The notes under the pieces: generated by a model
Database searches by the model: none
The model's input: only the letters and a program-made list of their open reading frames with translations
Told to the model about the DNA's origin: nothing
Shown here: positions 1 to 10,400 of the stretch, in pieces
Numbering within the stretch: position 1 is the stretch's first letter
How the letters are laid out: every line of letters begins with the position of its first letter
Position numbers and translations under genes: made by a program
DNA from: CAMBDR01 sp046597185
GTDB lineage: Bacteria > Pseudomonadota > Gammaproteobacteria > Burkholderiales > Burkholderiaceae_D
Direction: 5' to 3'
Assembly: GCA_046597185.1 (NCBI GenBank)
Contig: JBKJLF010000676.1
Location: forward strand, 1-18,517
Length of the DNA: 18,517 bases

Positions 1-1
1 A

Positions 2-109
2 CTAATCGATCAATTGAACCTCAAATGGCCCAAGCCTGTGCCGGAAGGCTTTTGTGATTCCGTGACCCCGCCCAAGCCAATAGAAGAGGGCGATTTTCAA
101 GAAGTGTAA
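2..109 (+). CDS. possible 3' end of a plus-strand gene (partial)
   Basis: A frame is open from the left edge to a TAA at 107-109, about 35 codons. The tail reads ...PKPVPEGFCDSVTPPK and then PIEEGDFQEV, an acidic, proline-containing end that looks like a natural C-terminus. The other two plus frames are closed in this stretch. If real, it converges on the PgsB-like gene, whose stop is at 177, with only a 67-nt gap that contains a hairpin. The function cannot be told from this fragment. A minus-strand frame is also open here but has no good start codon, so the call is tentative. Confidence 0.4.
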   Translation, partial: LIDQLNLKWPKPVPEGFCDSVTPPKPIEEGDFQEV

Positions 110-118
110 AACTTACCA

Positions 119-156
119 GGCATATCGCTTTACCATCGCGGATAAATCGATATGCC
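119..156. terminator. hairpin between convergent gene ends (putative bidirectional terminator)
   Basis: GGCATATCG (119-127) and CGATATGCC (148-156) form a perfect 9-bp inverted repeat. After one mismatch the stem continues with four more pairs (129-132 with 143-146), leaving a 10-nt loop. It lies between the TAA at 109 on plus and the TGA at 177 on minus, where a shared terminator is expected. There is no strong U-run on either side (only TTTT a few bases downstream in the minus direction), so it may instead stabilise the 3' end of the mRNA or bind a protein. Confidence 0.45.
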
Positions 157-176
157 AAACCGCTGCAAGACTCCCC

Positions 177-3100
177 TCAAGCTACCGCCTGATACAACCA
201 CCCGCCTTTTTGCCTTTGCGTCAAGACCTGCAATTCCATCGCCGCCCTTGCATGGCTGATGCGCAAGCTGGCCAAATCCCGATAAATCTGATTCGCCTTT
301 CTGCGCCTTAGCACCGCATCGCCCGCATCCAAAAAGCCTTCGGCATAACTGCAAACCTTCTCCAACCAGCCAGAACTGGCCTTGGCCCCCATCTTTTGCC
401 GCACTTCCTCCATGGCTTTTTGCAAGTTGTTTTCAATTTGCGCCAACTGCCCCTGTTGCCGCTCATTTTGCAGCACCTTTGCTGCTTGCGCCAAGGCTTG
501 CCTTAAATGCTGCTCGCTCAACAAACCAAAGTTTTGCATCCGCCCCAGTGCCGCCAGGCTACGTTCCACCAGCGCCGGGTCGCGACTTTGCAAGCCCTGG
601 CAGGCCACATGGCAGGCATCCCAGGCTTGCCAGCAATAAATAAAGCCCAAGCCCGTGCCCTTGATGTTTTGTATCCCCATCACCCGGTTTTCAAAACCCG
701 GCGGGGCTTGTTCGGCCAGCATTTGGATGATGCTGTCGCCGCTGGCGTAATAGTCTTCCACCACCACCAGCTTGCGGCTAAACCACAGCCACAACAAATC
801 CCGAAACGCCTGATTCAGCGCGTCATCATTGGCCGCAGCCTTCTGCAGTTTTTGTTTGAATTCGGTATATTCCTGCATGCTTTGCTGCGCTTGGCTAATA
901 CTGTCCAGCGTGGCGTCAATATACTGGCAATTGAGCGCTTGCAAACTCGCCTTCAAGGCGTGTTGATCTTGCCACTGGCTTAAACAAGCCGCAAACCGTT
1001 GCAAACCCTGGCCCTGCAACATCGCCTCCAAACGCTGGCTAATGTGCTGCGGTAAAAACGCTACCCGCATATGGCGCGCGAAATTGTCCAATACCTGTTC
1101 CGCTGCCACGCCGGTTGGCCATAAACTGATGCCTTGCGCATGCGCATCCCACGCTTCGCGGATATACCCCTGCAAACCGGCCAGGTTGGAGCCAATTAAA
1201 AAATGCCGATCCGCACGCAAATCTTCCACCAAAATATTGGCAAACACGCGTGAGCGCGCTACCCGGTCACCGCGATTGTTCACCACCGTCGAAATAAACA
1301 CGCCCGGCTGCTGCTCATAATCCATCTTGTCAAAGCCAACCCGGTTCCAATTGCCGATGCAACCAAAACGCTCATTGGCTGACATCCCATTCACAAACGA
1401 CAGTTTTCGCCCCGCCACTAGCGCCAGCGGGTAGGTTTTCAGCACGCCCAAATCCGGCACCACGCGATCCGCCATTTCTTTGAGCGCAAAGTCTTCGCGT
1501 ATGCCCAGCTCGCGCCCCATGGCCAGCACCAGCGAGATATTGTCCGGATGCTCCTGATACGGAAAGCGCGCCAGCACATCGGGCGTGAGCATGCCCGATT
1601 CCAACCAACCCACGCCCACCATGCGCGTGCCCAGCTTGTCTGCCGCGCTGCGCAAAATCGGGCGCATTTGCTCTTCGCTGGTGATCACCACACCCTTGGG
1701 TGGAATGAAATTGGTCATTACCTGCGGAATATTAATCCCGGCCGGGCCTTGCAAATCTTCATGATCGGGGATGGTGTTGGTAATGGTGGAAATATCGTCG
1801 CGCATCCAACTACGCTGCAAGAGTTGTACAAAATCCGGCGTCAAGGCCATGCATTCCCATAAAAACACTTCACAACCCAGTTTGGGCGACATGCCCACCA
1901 AATGGTGTTGCTCCCATATCGTGGCTTTGTCATAGGGGCGGAATAAAAACATTTCACGCAGGTCGTCAAACGGGTGGCCGTGCAAAAACATCGCTTCGCA
2001 ACCGGTGGTTTTACTCACCACGCTATAACCCAGCGCATTAAACAGCGCTGCTTTAATGCGCTCGGTGCCGGATTTGCCGCGCGTGCCCCAGCCGCCTACC
2101 ACCAGCGGTATGGCATTGCGGGCACGTTGCATCAACCAGTTTTGATAGATGTGGTTGCCCACAAACAAGCCCAAACCGGCCAGCGTGAACAGGGTTAAAT
2201 CAAACAGCGAATTTTCAAACGATGAAAAGAAATAATTTTCAAAACGTGCCCATTGCTCATTCAACTGTTCTGAAAACTGCGCCGACCCCAACAAAGCCAG
2301 CGGCAAGGGCAGGGAGAAGAAACGCCCCACCGCCGGGTCCAGCCCCCAGCGCCATTCTTTGGCGTATTGGTGCGGGGTAAATTTCACCTTGAAGCCCAAT
2401 TTTGCCACTTGCTGCAAATAGCTGTCCGGCTTGGCCTGGCTCTCTTCACGCCAATTGCGTAAATGCGCCAGTTGCTTGAAATTGACGCTGAGCCAGGTTT
2501 TGGCCTTGATGCGCGCCAATAAGCCGCGCGGGGCGCGCACTTCGGTGATGCCTTCGGCGGTGTAAATGCGTAGCGGCTCGGCGTTGAAATCTTCATCCAG
2601 CGCAGAAATGAGTTCATCGGCCAGTGGCAAATAGGGCCGCCAACCGGCTTCGGTATCCAGTTGCAAGGGTTCGCCCGGCACCTTGGTTTCCGACATTTCC
2701 GCCATAATGGTGGAAGGCACGCGCACCTGGCCGCGAAATAAACGGCCAATGGTGTGGCGGAAAGCTTGGCGTTTGTCGGTGGAAGGGTGGCGTAACTCAT
2801 GCAGCCAACGCCACAGCCGAAACCCAAAGCGGTGGCCGCGCCATAAACGCCAGCCGCTGCCGGTTTTTTCCAGCGAAACACCATAATCGTGACGGTTTAA
2901 TACCGCCAAAATGCGCCCCAGTTCCAGCGCCGAGATATGGTTAAACTGTTTCGGCAGGCGCGCATAATCGCCCGGTTTGCAATCGTTCATGGCGCTGGCC
3001 AATGGGGCCACCAGGGCAATGCGTTCGGGCGTGCTGTATAGCCACAGGGTTTCGGCGGTTTGTGCGCACCAGCGCCGCACCTGGTACTCGCTGGATTGGT

Positions 3101-4352
3101 GCAAGTTGTCGAGCGCATCGTTGACGCTGGCCAGCCAGTGCGCCACTTTTTGCGGTTCACTTGCGGCGCACGCAGTGGCACACTCGATGACACATTGCTC
3201 TACGCTGCGCAATAGCACGCGTAGTGGGAACACGGTTTGTTCGTGCTCCAGGGCTTGCGCCAACCATTCGGCCACAGCCAGCGTCGGGTGTTGTTGCGCC
3301 AGCGCGGGCAGTTGCATGGCGGCGCAAGCGCGTACCTTGGGTTCGGCATCAAGCAGCAATAAACAGGGAAATAGTTCAGCGCAGACTTCACCCGGCGCGC
3401 TCACCAGAGCGATCGCTGCGCCTTGGCGCACATAAGGGCTGGGGTCGCGTAGCGCCAGTTTGAACAGGTCAAACAAGTCTTTGGGTTGGGCGATTTGTTC
3501 GACCAGCACATTAATAATGCGCCGCCGCACGAATAAATCATCAGCTCCATCCACCCCACGCGGTTGTTGCAGGCGCTTTTTGGCGACGGTTAAAAAGTTG
3601 GCGGGCGAGAGGGTTTGCAATAGTTTGAGCGCCGCACATTGTATCCAGATATTCAAGCTGTGATCCAGCGCTGAGCGGTAAATGTATTGCAGCGCGCTGT
3701 GGCCAAGCGCACCTTCTTGCTGCGCTTTGGGTAAGCTGACTACGGCGGTGGCCAGGCAGACAAAGGCGTCAATGCGGATTTGACCATTGCCGATATGGGT
3801 AAACAGCGGCAATACCGTGGTTTCCAGCGATAATTGTTGCCAGTTGGCCAAAGCTTGCTCCGGTTGGGCCGCAATATAGCTGGCGGCAATATGGCCTAAT
3901 TGGCGTAAGCTTAAGGACAGCCGCCGCTCCAGGAGCGCTTGCATTCTGGCGTAGCGGTCACCCAGTGCGTCGATGCCAAACCAACGCTTGAGGGCGCGCC
4001 TGTCCTGGCGCAATGCGCGGCCAGTGGCACCCATTTCGGCCGCATATTGCAGCACCAGTTCATCGTGCTCGGCGCTTTCCAGGTTGCTGGCGAGGTTGCC
4101 TGCGAGGTTGCCTGCACTCAGACGCAGGTTAAAGTCGCCGTGGCGTTCGCGCCGGGCTTCAATTTGCTGGCTGATTTGGCTGATGCTGTTACGCAGGAAA
4201 ATGCATAGGCCGAGCGCCTCCTGTTGCGGCATCGCGTTATTGCGCCAAAGCAGGTATTCCTGGGCTATTTGCTCCAGACAGGCTTGTTCAATCCGGCGTT
4301 CATGCGGGGCCAAGCCTTGCGCTAAAATGTTAATGATTGTATCTATTTTCAT
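177..4352 (-). CDS. PgsB/CapB-like Mur-ligase-family amide ligase with HEAT-like N-terminal region
   Basis: 1391 aa. Residues about 746-1110 match PgsB/CapB, the ATP-dependent Mur-type ligase of poly-gamma-glutamate synthesis. The P-loop is G756-TRG-K760-S, followed by K781-TTG, E833-CMA and N859-TIP-D863-H-E-D, which correspond to the GIRGKS, KTTG, ECMA and DH-D blocks of Bacillus PgsB. A hydrophobic segment at about 716-736 precedes the domain, like the N-terminal anchor of PgsB. Bacillus PgsB is only about 390 aa. Here about 700 residues precede the anchor, including HEAT-like units near 300-355 (DPSPYVRQGAAIAL, DAEPKVRACAAMQL). About 280 mostly helical residues follow the ligase, with a distinctive NIKGTGLGFIYCWQAW stretch near 1230. 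Expected role: amide-bond formation between amino acids at the cytoplasmic face, with the PgsC-like protein as partner. The start has no clear Shine-Dalgarno; the next Met is residue 41. The ligase family is firm, the substrate unknown. Confidence 0.88.
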   Translation of the reverse strand: MKIDTIINILAQGLAPHERRIEQACLEQIAQEYLLWRNNAMPQQEALGLCIFLRNSISQISQQIEARRERHGDFNLRLSAGNLAGNLASNLESAEHDELVLQYAAEMGATGRALRQDRRALKRWFGIDALGDRYARMQALLERRLSLSLRQLGHIAASYIAAQPEQALANWQQLSLETTVLPLFTHIGNGQIRIDAFVCLATAVVSLPKAQQEGALGHSALQYIYRSALDHSLNIWIQCAALKLLQTLSPANFLTVAKKRLQQPRGVDGADDLFVRRRIINVLVEQIAQPKDLFDLFKLALRDPSPYVRQGAAIALVSAPGEVCAELFPCLLLLDAEPKVRACAAMQLPALAQQHPTLAVAEWLAQALEHEQTVFPLRVLLRSVEQCVIECATACAASEPQKVAHWLASVNDALDNLHQSSEYQVRRWCAQTAETLWLYSTPERIALVAPLASAMNDCKPGDYARLPKQFNHISALELGRILAVLNRHDYGVSLEKTGSGWRLWRGHRFGFRLWRWLHELRHPSTDKRQAFRHTIGRLFRGQVRVPSTIMAEMSETKVPGEPLQLDTEAGWRPYLPLADELISALDEDFNAEPLRIYTAEGITEVRAPRGLLARIKAKTWLSVNFKQLAHLRNWREESQAKPDSYLQQVAKLGFKVKFTPHQYAKEWRWGLDPAVGRFFSLPLPLALLGSAQFSEQLNEQWARFENYFFSSFENSLFDLTLFTLAGLGLFVGNHIYQNWLMQRARNAIPLVVGGWGTRGKSGTERIKAALFNALGYSVVSKTTGCEAMFLHGHPFDDLREMFLFRPYDKATIWEQHHLVGMSPKLGCEVFLWECMALTPDFVQLLQRSWMRDDISTITNTIPDHEDLQGPAGINIPQVMTNFIPPKGVVITSEEQMRPILRSAADKLGTRMVGVGWLESGMLTPDVLARFPYQEHPDNISLVLAMGRELGIREDFALKEMADRVVPDLGVLKTYPLALVAGRKLSFVNGMSANERFGCIGNWNRVGFDKMDYEQQPGVFISTVVNNRGDRVARSRVFANILVEDLRADRHFLIGSNLAGLQGYIREAWDAHAQGISLWPTGVAAEQVLDNFARHMRVAFLPQHISQRLEAMLQGQGLQRFAACLSQWQDQHALKASLQALNCQYIDATLDSISQAQQSMQEYTEFKQKLQKAAANDDALNQAFRDLLWLWFSRKLVVVEDYYASGDSIIQMLAEQAPPGFENRVMGIQNIKGTGLGFIYCWQAWDACHVACQGLQSRDPALVERSLAALGRMQNFGLLSEQHLRQALAQAAKVLQNERQQGQLAQIENNLQKAMEEVRQKMGAKASSGWLEKVCSYAEGFLDAGDAVLRRRKANQIYRDLASLRISHARAAMELQVLTQRQKGGWLYQAVA
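4081..4116 (-). repeat. 12-bp tandem repeat, three copies
   Basis: Three 12-bp units on the plus strand (AGGTTGCTGGCG, AGGTTGCCTGCG, AGGTTGCCTGCA) differ at one to three positions. In frame they encode AGNL-AGNL-ASNL near residues 80-91 of the PgsB-like protein, close to its N-terminus. Confidence 0.85.
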
Positions 4353-4378
4353 GGTTTTTAGTTATTTTTAAATGCTGC

Positions 4379-4384
4379 ATTATA
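4379..4384 (-). promoter_or_regulatory. candidate -10 box of an internal promoter for the PgsB-like gene
   Basis: The 114-nt gap between the stop at 4467 and the start at 4352 is clearly richer in A+T than the coding DNA around it. On the minus strand it contains a perfect TATAAT (4379-4384). At a 17-nt spacing the -35 position holds TTACCT, only 3/6 to consensus. Transcription would start about 20 nt before the ATG, giving a short leader without an evident ribosome-binding site. No strong terminator hairpin is seen in the gap, so read-through from the upstream gene is also likely. Confidence 0.4.
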
Positions 4385-4466
4385 CATCAACTTATTTTTA
4401 AAGGTAATATCTTTTTTGATTTATTTTTTGAAATCATCGGGGCTGGCGCGGATTAATTGGCACTGT

Positions 4467-7400
4467 TTAATGGGTTTCGGGTGCTCGGCGCTGACGCAAA
4501 TCGCGGAACATGATTTCTTCCGGCAAGAAATCGCGGTAGCCGCGTCCATTGCCAAAGTTCAAGGCCACGCCAATAGCGGCATTGGTGCGGTGCTGCACCA
4601 GATCACGGCTCACGCTCACGCCCAGTTCCAGCCGGTGTTGCTGATTGAGCCAAATATCGGTGCTGGCATTGGCGACTAACTGGCGTTGATTCTTGCTACC
4701 GCCATAGGCCGCAGCGTCGGCTGCCGTGCGCAGGGTTTGGGTGTCGAGCCGGATGCCTACATTGGCAGGCCCGAGTAACTGCTTCCAGCCGATTTGGGTG
4801 TTGATTGATTTGGGTAGCAAGTTACTACCCGTAACCAGTTTGATTTGGGTCGAGAGTTGGGTGTCCAGCTTGGGGCGGTAGTTGAATTGGTCGCTTAATT
4901 CAAAGCCGATTTTGGCATTGACGCCATAGGGCGATTGGTTATGGGATTCTACCCCGTCCACCAAATAATCCTGATCGGTGCTGCTGGCTTTGCCGCGCAC
5001 AAACAGGGCCAGCTTGGGCTCATGCGTGGCCACGGGCGAAATCATGCGTTGCTGTTTGATATAGGCACTGGCTGCGGCCTGGTAGTTGGCGCTGGCAGTG
5101 CCATGGTGTGCCAACACCTGGGCGTTGGCACCAAGTACGATGCCACGCCACCCGAGGTCGTGCGTGAGGGCGGCATACGCCCCCAGGCCCGGTTGCGGCA
5201 CGCCTTGCTGCTTGCGCGTGAACAGGTCGGCCCGATACCAGTTATGCTGGTCGGCATCGTAATAGCGATATCTGGCCCCGCTTTCAATCACCACAGGCTT
5301 GTCGCCCTTGGCGGCGGCGTTGCCTGGCTGTGCTTGGGACAGACTGCCGTAAGCGGCCCAGGTGCCGCTTTCTTGCCCGCCCAAGGGGAGTGCGGCGCTG
5401 GCTGGTGCCAGATTTTTGGGGGCTGCATTGCTGGTTGCGTTGGCGCTGAGCTTGGCTGTCCCGTTGTTTGCTGCGTTGTTTGCTGCGTTGTTTGCTGGGT
5501 TGTTTGCTGGGTTGTTTGCTGGGTTGTTTGCTGCGTTGTTTGCTGTATTGTGTGCTACATCAGGCTCGCTTTGGTTGCTGATGGCCGCTACCTGAATCAG
5601 CGGGTTCGCCACCGAAATGGTCGCCGGCTGGTTCTCAGGGTTCGCTGCCGCAAAGGCCGCCACCTCAATCAAAGGCCCGGCTACCGGAATCGGTGTCACT
5701 TCGATCTGGCGCGGCGGCGTGACCGGGCGTGCTGGCATGGCTTGGCGCGTAAAAATGCGGAACAAGGCTTCTTTTTCGCCAGCACGCGGGGTCAGGTTGA
5801 ATTTGTTCCACGGCTGATCGAGCAGGCGATAACGGCTATGGGTTTGCCCATCGACCCAATGGTCAAGGCGCAGCCAAACTGGCCCCGGTATCATCAGCTT
5901 GATCGGTTCCTGATGGGTGGCGACATGGTAAAAACGCTCGTTGGCATCGAGTACATCGCGGTTGCCAGCGTTTTTGTCTTGCATGGTGACGCCCAAAAAT
6001 TGATTGGCGAGCGGGTTTTTAATCCACACCTTGACCGATTGCTGGCCTTTGCCCAAATTCAGCGCATGCGCTACCTGGCTTGCATTGGCGGCCAGATTGA
6101 CGTTTTGAATCGGGCCATTATTGAGTTGTACTTGCGCCAACAATGCGGCTGCGGGTTGGGCGCTGACATCGCGATTAAACAGCGCCAAATTCAAGCGACC
6201 GGGCTGGGTGTTGAACCAGCTTAATACCAAACGGCTGCCGCCAGTGAGCAGATATTCGTCTTTATGCGTGCTGGAGAGTAGCGCACGCCGTACCCGCAAA
6301 GCCGGGGTTTCCGGTTCATAATTGCTGATCATGCGGCTGCGCAGGCCAGCGCTGTTTTGTACCGTGGCAACCGGCATCCATTCGCTATTGCGCAGCAGTC
6401 GCTCCATTAAACCGCCGCTGCCCGATAGTTCCGGGTGTTTGGCTTGTAAATCGCTGGCGCTGGCCAGCAAGGCTTGCCCACGTACCGGGGCTTTTTCGCT
6501 GCGCCAGAGCAGGGCGGTGAGTTGTTCTTGTACCTGCGTCGGGGTTTGCGCTGCGGGCAGTTTGGCGAAATCATCCCAATTTTGCGTGGCAAGGATGCGC
6601 GCCAAGGCTTGGCTGGGGGCGCTGTCTGGGCTTTGGTTGGGCGTTGGGTTGGGCGTTGGGTTGGGCGTTGGGTTGGGCGTTGTTGGGGCGGACATGCTGG
6701 CAAAGCCGGGGGCGAAGCTTGGCATTTGATTTTTCCAGTGCAATACCTGCGCATTGGCCCCTGCATTGGCATTGTCCGATACGATTACGCTGACGCAATC
6801 GCGGCAAGCCCAAAATTTGGGCGCGCTTGCTTCGTTCACCGCAAGCTTGTTTTGGCCGCGCAGGCTATCTTCGGTCAGCAAAGGTAGCACTGGCAAAGGC
6901 AAGGCGGGTACGGATGCGCGTGCGTTGACGAGTAGCGGGATGCCGTCGCCGGATACATTAATCTCATGCCAGCCGGGGCCAAATTCCAGGTCTTTCAGTA
7001 CCGCCTGGCCGGGTACTTGTTCGTCATGCCCAATCAGTTTTAAGCCATTGGCAGGCCAGTTTTGATTGATGGCGACTGGCCAGATATGTTGCCCGGCCAC
7101 TTCTTCCACCTTCATCCAACCCTCGATCATGGTGTGCGAGTTGAGCGGGTGCAGCGGGCGTGCTTCCAGGCGTAGTTTGAGCGGGCCTAAAAAGCGCAGC
7201 TTGAGCGGCTTTTCCGGTTCGGCCCGGTAAGTGGTGGTATGGCTGTCCTGATTGATGGCGTACAAGCTGTGGCTACCCGCAAAATCGATAATCTGGCTTG
7301 GGATTTCTTTCCATTGCTGCGCGCCGGGGTGGCTGGCTTGCCAATCGGCCCAGGCCTGGCTCAGGGTGGGGCTGAGGGCAGGGCTGAGGGCAGGGCTGAG

Positions 7401-10400
7401 GACCGAATTGGCGGCATTGCCCGTGCGGCCACTGGCGCGCTCAGCCTGAATTTGTTGTTGCAATTGCTGGCCGCGCTGCAAGTGCGCGGCAAATTCGGCA
7501 GCGGTGTTGGCGTCGGCGGCTGCATTCGTGGTTTGCTTTCCTCCAGCTTGTTGGCTCAGTTCCGCGCTGATATTAAATGACGTGGCCGCCTGTTCAAACT
7601 GGCCTTGCCATGCGTAACGCTGGCCTTGCCAAAATTCCCGTTCGGCGCTGCTGCTTAAATCGGCTTGCAGGGTCTGGAATAATTGCAGCCAATTGTTTTG
7701 CAGCGCGGCGCGCAACATCATGGGCAAGGGGCGCTCTTTGGCGGGTAGCAGCAGGGCGGCCAGCAGGGCCAAATCATGTTTATCATTTTCTTGCAATGAA
7801 ATGGCTAATGCGCGCAGGCTGGCGCTGTCTTGCGCACGCATGAAGGCGGCGCAACGCACCAATAAGTCACTCGGCAGATCGAGATTGCTGCGATAAATTT
7901 CACTCAATTGCTGCGCAGCTTGCTGGCGCACGCCGGGTCGGCTGCTATACAGCAAGCGCTGCTTTAAGCTTTGCTCGGCCAAAAAGGTTTCGCCAAGGGC
8001 TAACAGCGCCTGAATTTTGCCTTGCTCGGCTTGCTCGATTAATTCCGGATGGTTGCTGTGCGAGGCTTGGGCCCATTTCTCCAGTGCAGGCAGCCAGTTG
8101 ACTTGTTTGGCATAGTCCCGCGCGGCCTGGGCGGCGTTGGCGGCTTGGGTGTAGTGGGCGTTGGCGGTGTCGGGGGCTTCTTGCTGTGGCTTGCCTGCGC
8201 TGGCGGGCTTATTCTCTTGCGCCGGGGCGCTGATGTTGTTGGCCAGCAGGTTAAATTCGCTTTCGATGAAACGTACCAAGCCTTGCAATTGATTATGCAG
8301 CGCTGCTTGCGCATTGTTGTTTTCCGGGGTGTTGGCGCTGTCTTCTTGCTTGATGGCTTGGGTCAAGTCTTTTACGCAGAGGGTTTGGCTTTGGGCGCGC
8401 GCCAGTGTGCTGAGCAAGGCGGTTTCCGACAGGGTATAGGGTTGCGCCACCCGCAGCTTGAGGGCCAACCACAGCGGTGTGCTGTGCTCGGGCTGGGCGT
8501 TGGCCTCAGTACGCCATACCTTAACACTGCTCACATGGGCCGGCAGCGGGATGTCGATGGCGCTGACGGCCAGCAATGCGCCCGGCATTTGGGTGCGGCT
8601 GAAGGCAGCATCGGTGGTGCTGCCGCCGTATTGGCCATAGCGCCAGTGTTGCATTTGTAAGGCAACCAGTGCCGGGTCGCTGGCCAGCAAGTGCGCGGGC
8701 GTGGGCTGGCCCAGTTTTAGCTCGAACGGGCTCTGCTGATCAAATTGCAGCATGATTCGATTATTTGCATTGCCAGTATCGGCATGCAAGGCAATATGCA
8801 AGCGGCTTGCGGCGCTACGCTCGGGCAGGCGGTAAGATTGCGCCGGGCCATGTTCCAAAGCGGTGAAGCGTGCCGAATTCAAGCCCGCCAGCAATTGATC
8901 CTGATGTTGGGTCGCAAACACCTTGGCCCATGGGCGCTCGCCAATTTCAGTCAGGCGCGGGTTGCTGTACCAGGCGAAACGGGCTTCACTGCGGCTGTGT
9001 TTTTGCTCCGGTAACAGATCGCGCAAATGGGTGCGCTGGTTTAAAAACTCGCTCGCTTCGATACGCAGGCCCTTATCATCGCGCTGTTTTTCTGCTGCAT
9101 TTTGCAGCAAGGCCGCCGCCAGGGTGCTGCCTTCGCGGTGCTGGTTGTCTTGTTGCACCCGTTGCGCGGCGTGCAAGGCGCTGTCGCCATCGCCCTGGCT
9201 GGCTTGTTGCAATTGCGCCTGATTTAAACGCCATGGACTGTGCTGTAACTCGGGTTTGAGGGCGACACGATTAAACTCGACGCCGGCATTGAGTTGGCTG
9301 AAACGGTAGTCTTGCTGCTGGTCTTGTTGCAGCAAACGCGCCAAAAAGGGGCCGGTGCTGCGTAAGGTGAGTTCATGTTCGCCTGCGGGTACATCAAAAT
9401 AGGCAGATTTTTCGCTCGACAAGACCGCCATTTTGCCATCCAGCCAAAGCGCCTGGCTGTGGTCAAAGCTGGCGGCGTAGTGTAATTGGGCCCGTTCGCT
9501 GCTTTCGTTCTCAAGCCGGTTCTCAAGCCGGTTCTCAAGTCGGTTCTCAAGTCGGTTCTCAACCTCGTTGCCAGTCGCCACGCTGCGGCGCGTGACGCTA
9601 ACCTGCCAATTTTGCGCGACATCGGTTTCGCTGGGCCCATAGCGCCAGCGCCCTTGCAAGTTCAGGCGCGCCGGCCCGCGCACGGTGACGCGGGTGACGG
9701 CGGCGTTGCTGCCGCTACTGCTTTCTGCATTGTCAGCGCTGTCGCTGCTGGCAATCTCCCAATAGTCTTGCGCCGCGCCTTCGCTATCGGCACGCAAGGG
9801 GTGAACCGGGCCACTGAGCGGATATAAACGACGATAAGGCGCAAGCGTGCCCAGGTTTTCATGGCGCGACACGAAAACGCCAATCTGCAAGGGCTGGCTC
9901 AAATTGGCCGCCGCCTGAATTTGCACAATGCGGCTGGTATCAACATACTGTTCCAGTGCCAGGCTATTGCCTTGTGCGCCCACCTTGGGCGTTTCACGCA
10001 ATGCCAAGCTTGGGCCGCCCACATTGGCTTGATTGCGCCAAAAACTTACGTCCTCCGGTTTGAGCGGGCCATTCGCGCTTTGCACGCGCAAAAATTCGCC
10101 TGCTGGCAAGCGTACCGAAATACTTTCCCCCGCGTGTAGGGTAACCACTTGCCATGCCAGATTGGGATGCTTGTGGCTGGTATTGCCAGCGGCCCAGTAA
10201 ACGTCACGGCTACTCAGGTTGGTGGTGGTGACGTTATCCCAGCGCAGCGGCTGCTGTAACTGCCAGGACAATTGCAATTGCACGCCATCCACGCCACTGG
10301 CCAGCACTTGCACCGGTGCCAGCCCCAGGCCAAACGCCGTGCCTGAGAGCAGGATGGAACCTATGACCGTATTGCGCCCCAATGGCAAACCAGTGGGCAG

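Noticed and set aside
130..354. Short minus-strand frame overlapping the end of the ligase gene
   Set aside because: It overlaps the C-terminal coding region of the ligase in another frame, has no recognisable sequence, and its Cys/Gly/Arg-rich composition is typical of out-of-frame reading.
4431..4466. Intrinsic terminator after the 1994-aa gene
   Set aside because: Only weak pairing is possible around the GC-rich patch at 4437-4450, and no convincing stem precedes the A/T run.
5463..5558. CRISPR-like array
   Set aside because: The 12-bp units are contiguous with no spacers and are in frame within a gene.
4935..6224. 429-residue open frame on the plus strand
   Set aside because: It is antisense to the 1994-aa gene and includes a VVCCVVCW-type run that is merely the reverse reading of the AANN repeats. 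It has no sensible domain and is a shadow.
8049..8660. 203-residue plus-strand frame rich in Gly and Leu
   Set aside because: It lies wholly inside the 1994-aa gene on the opposite strand. Its composition follows from the codons of that gene.
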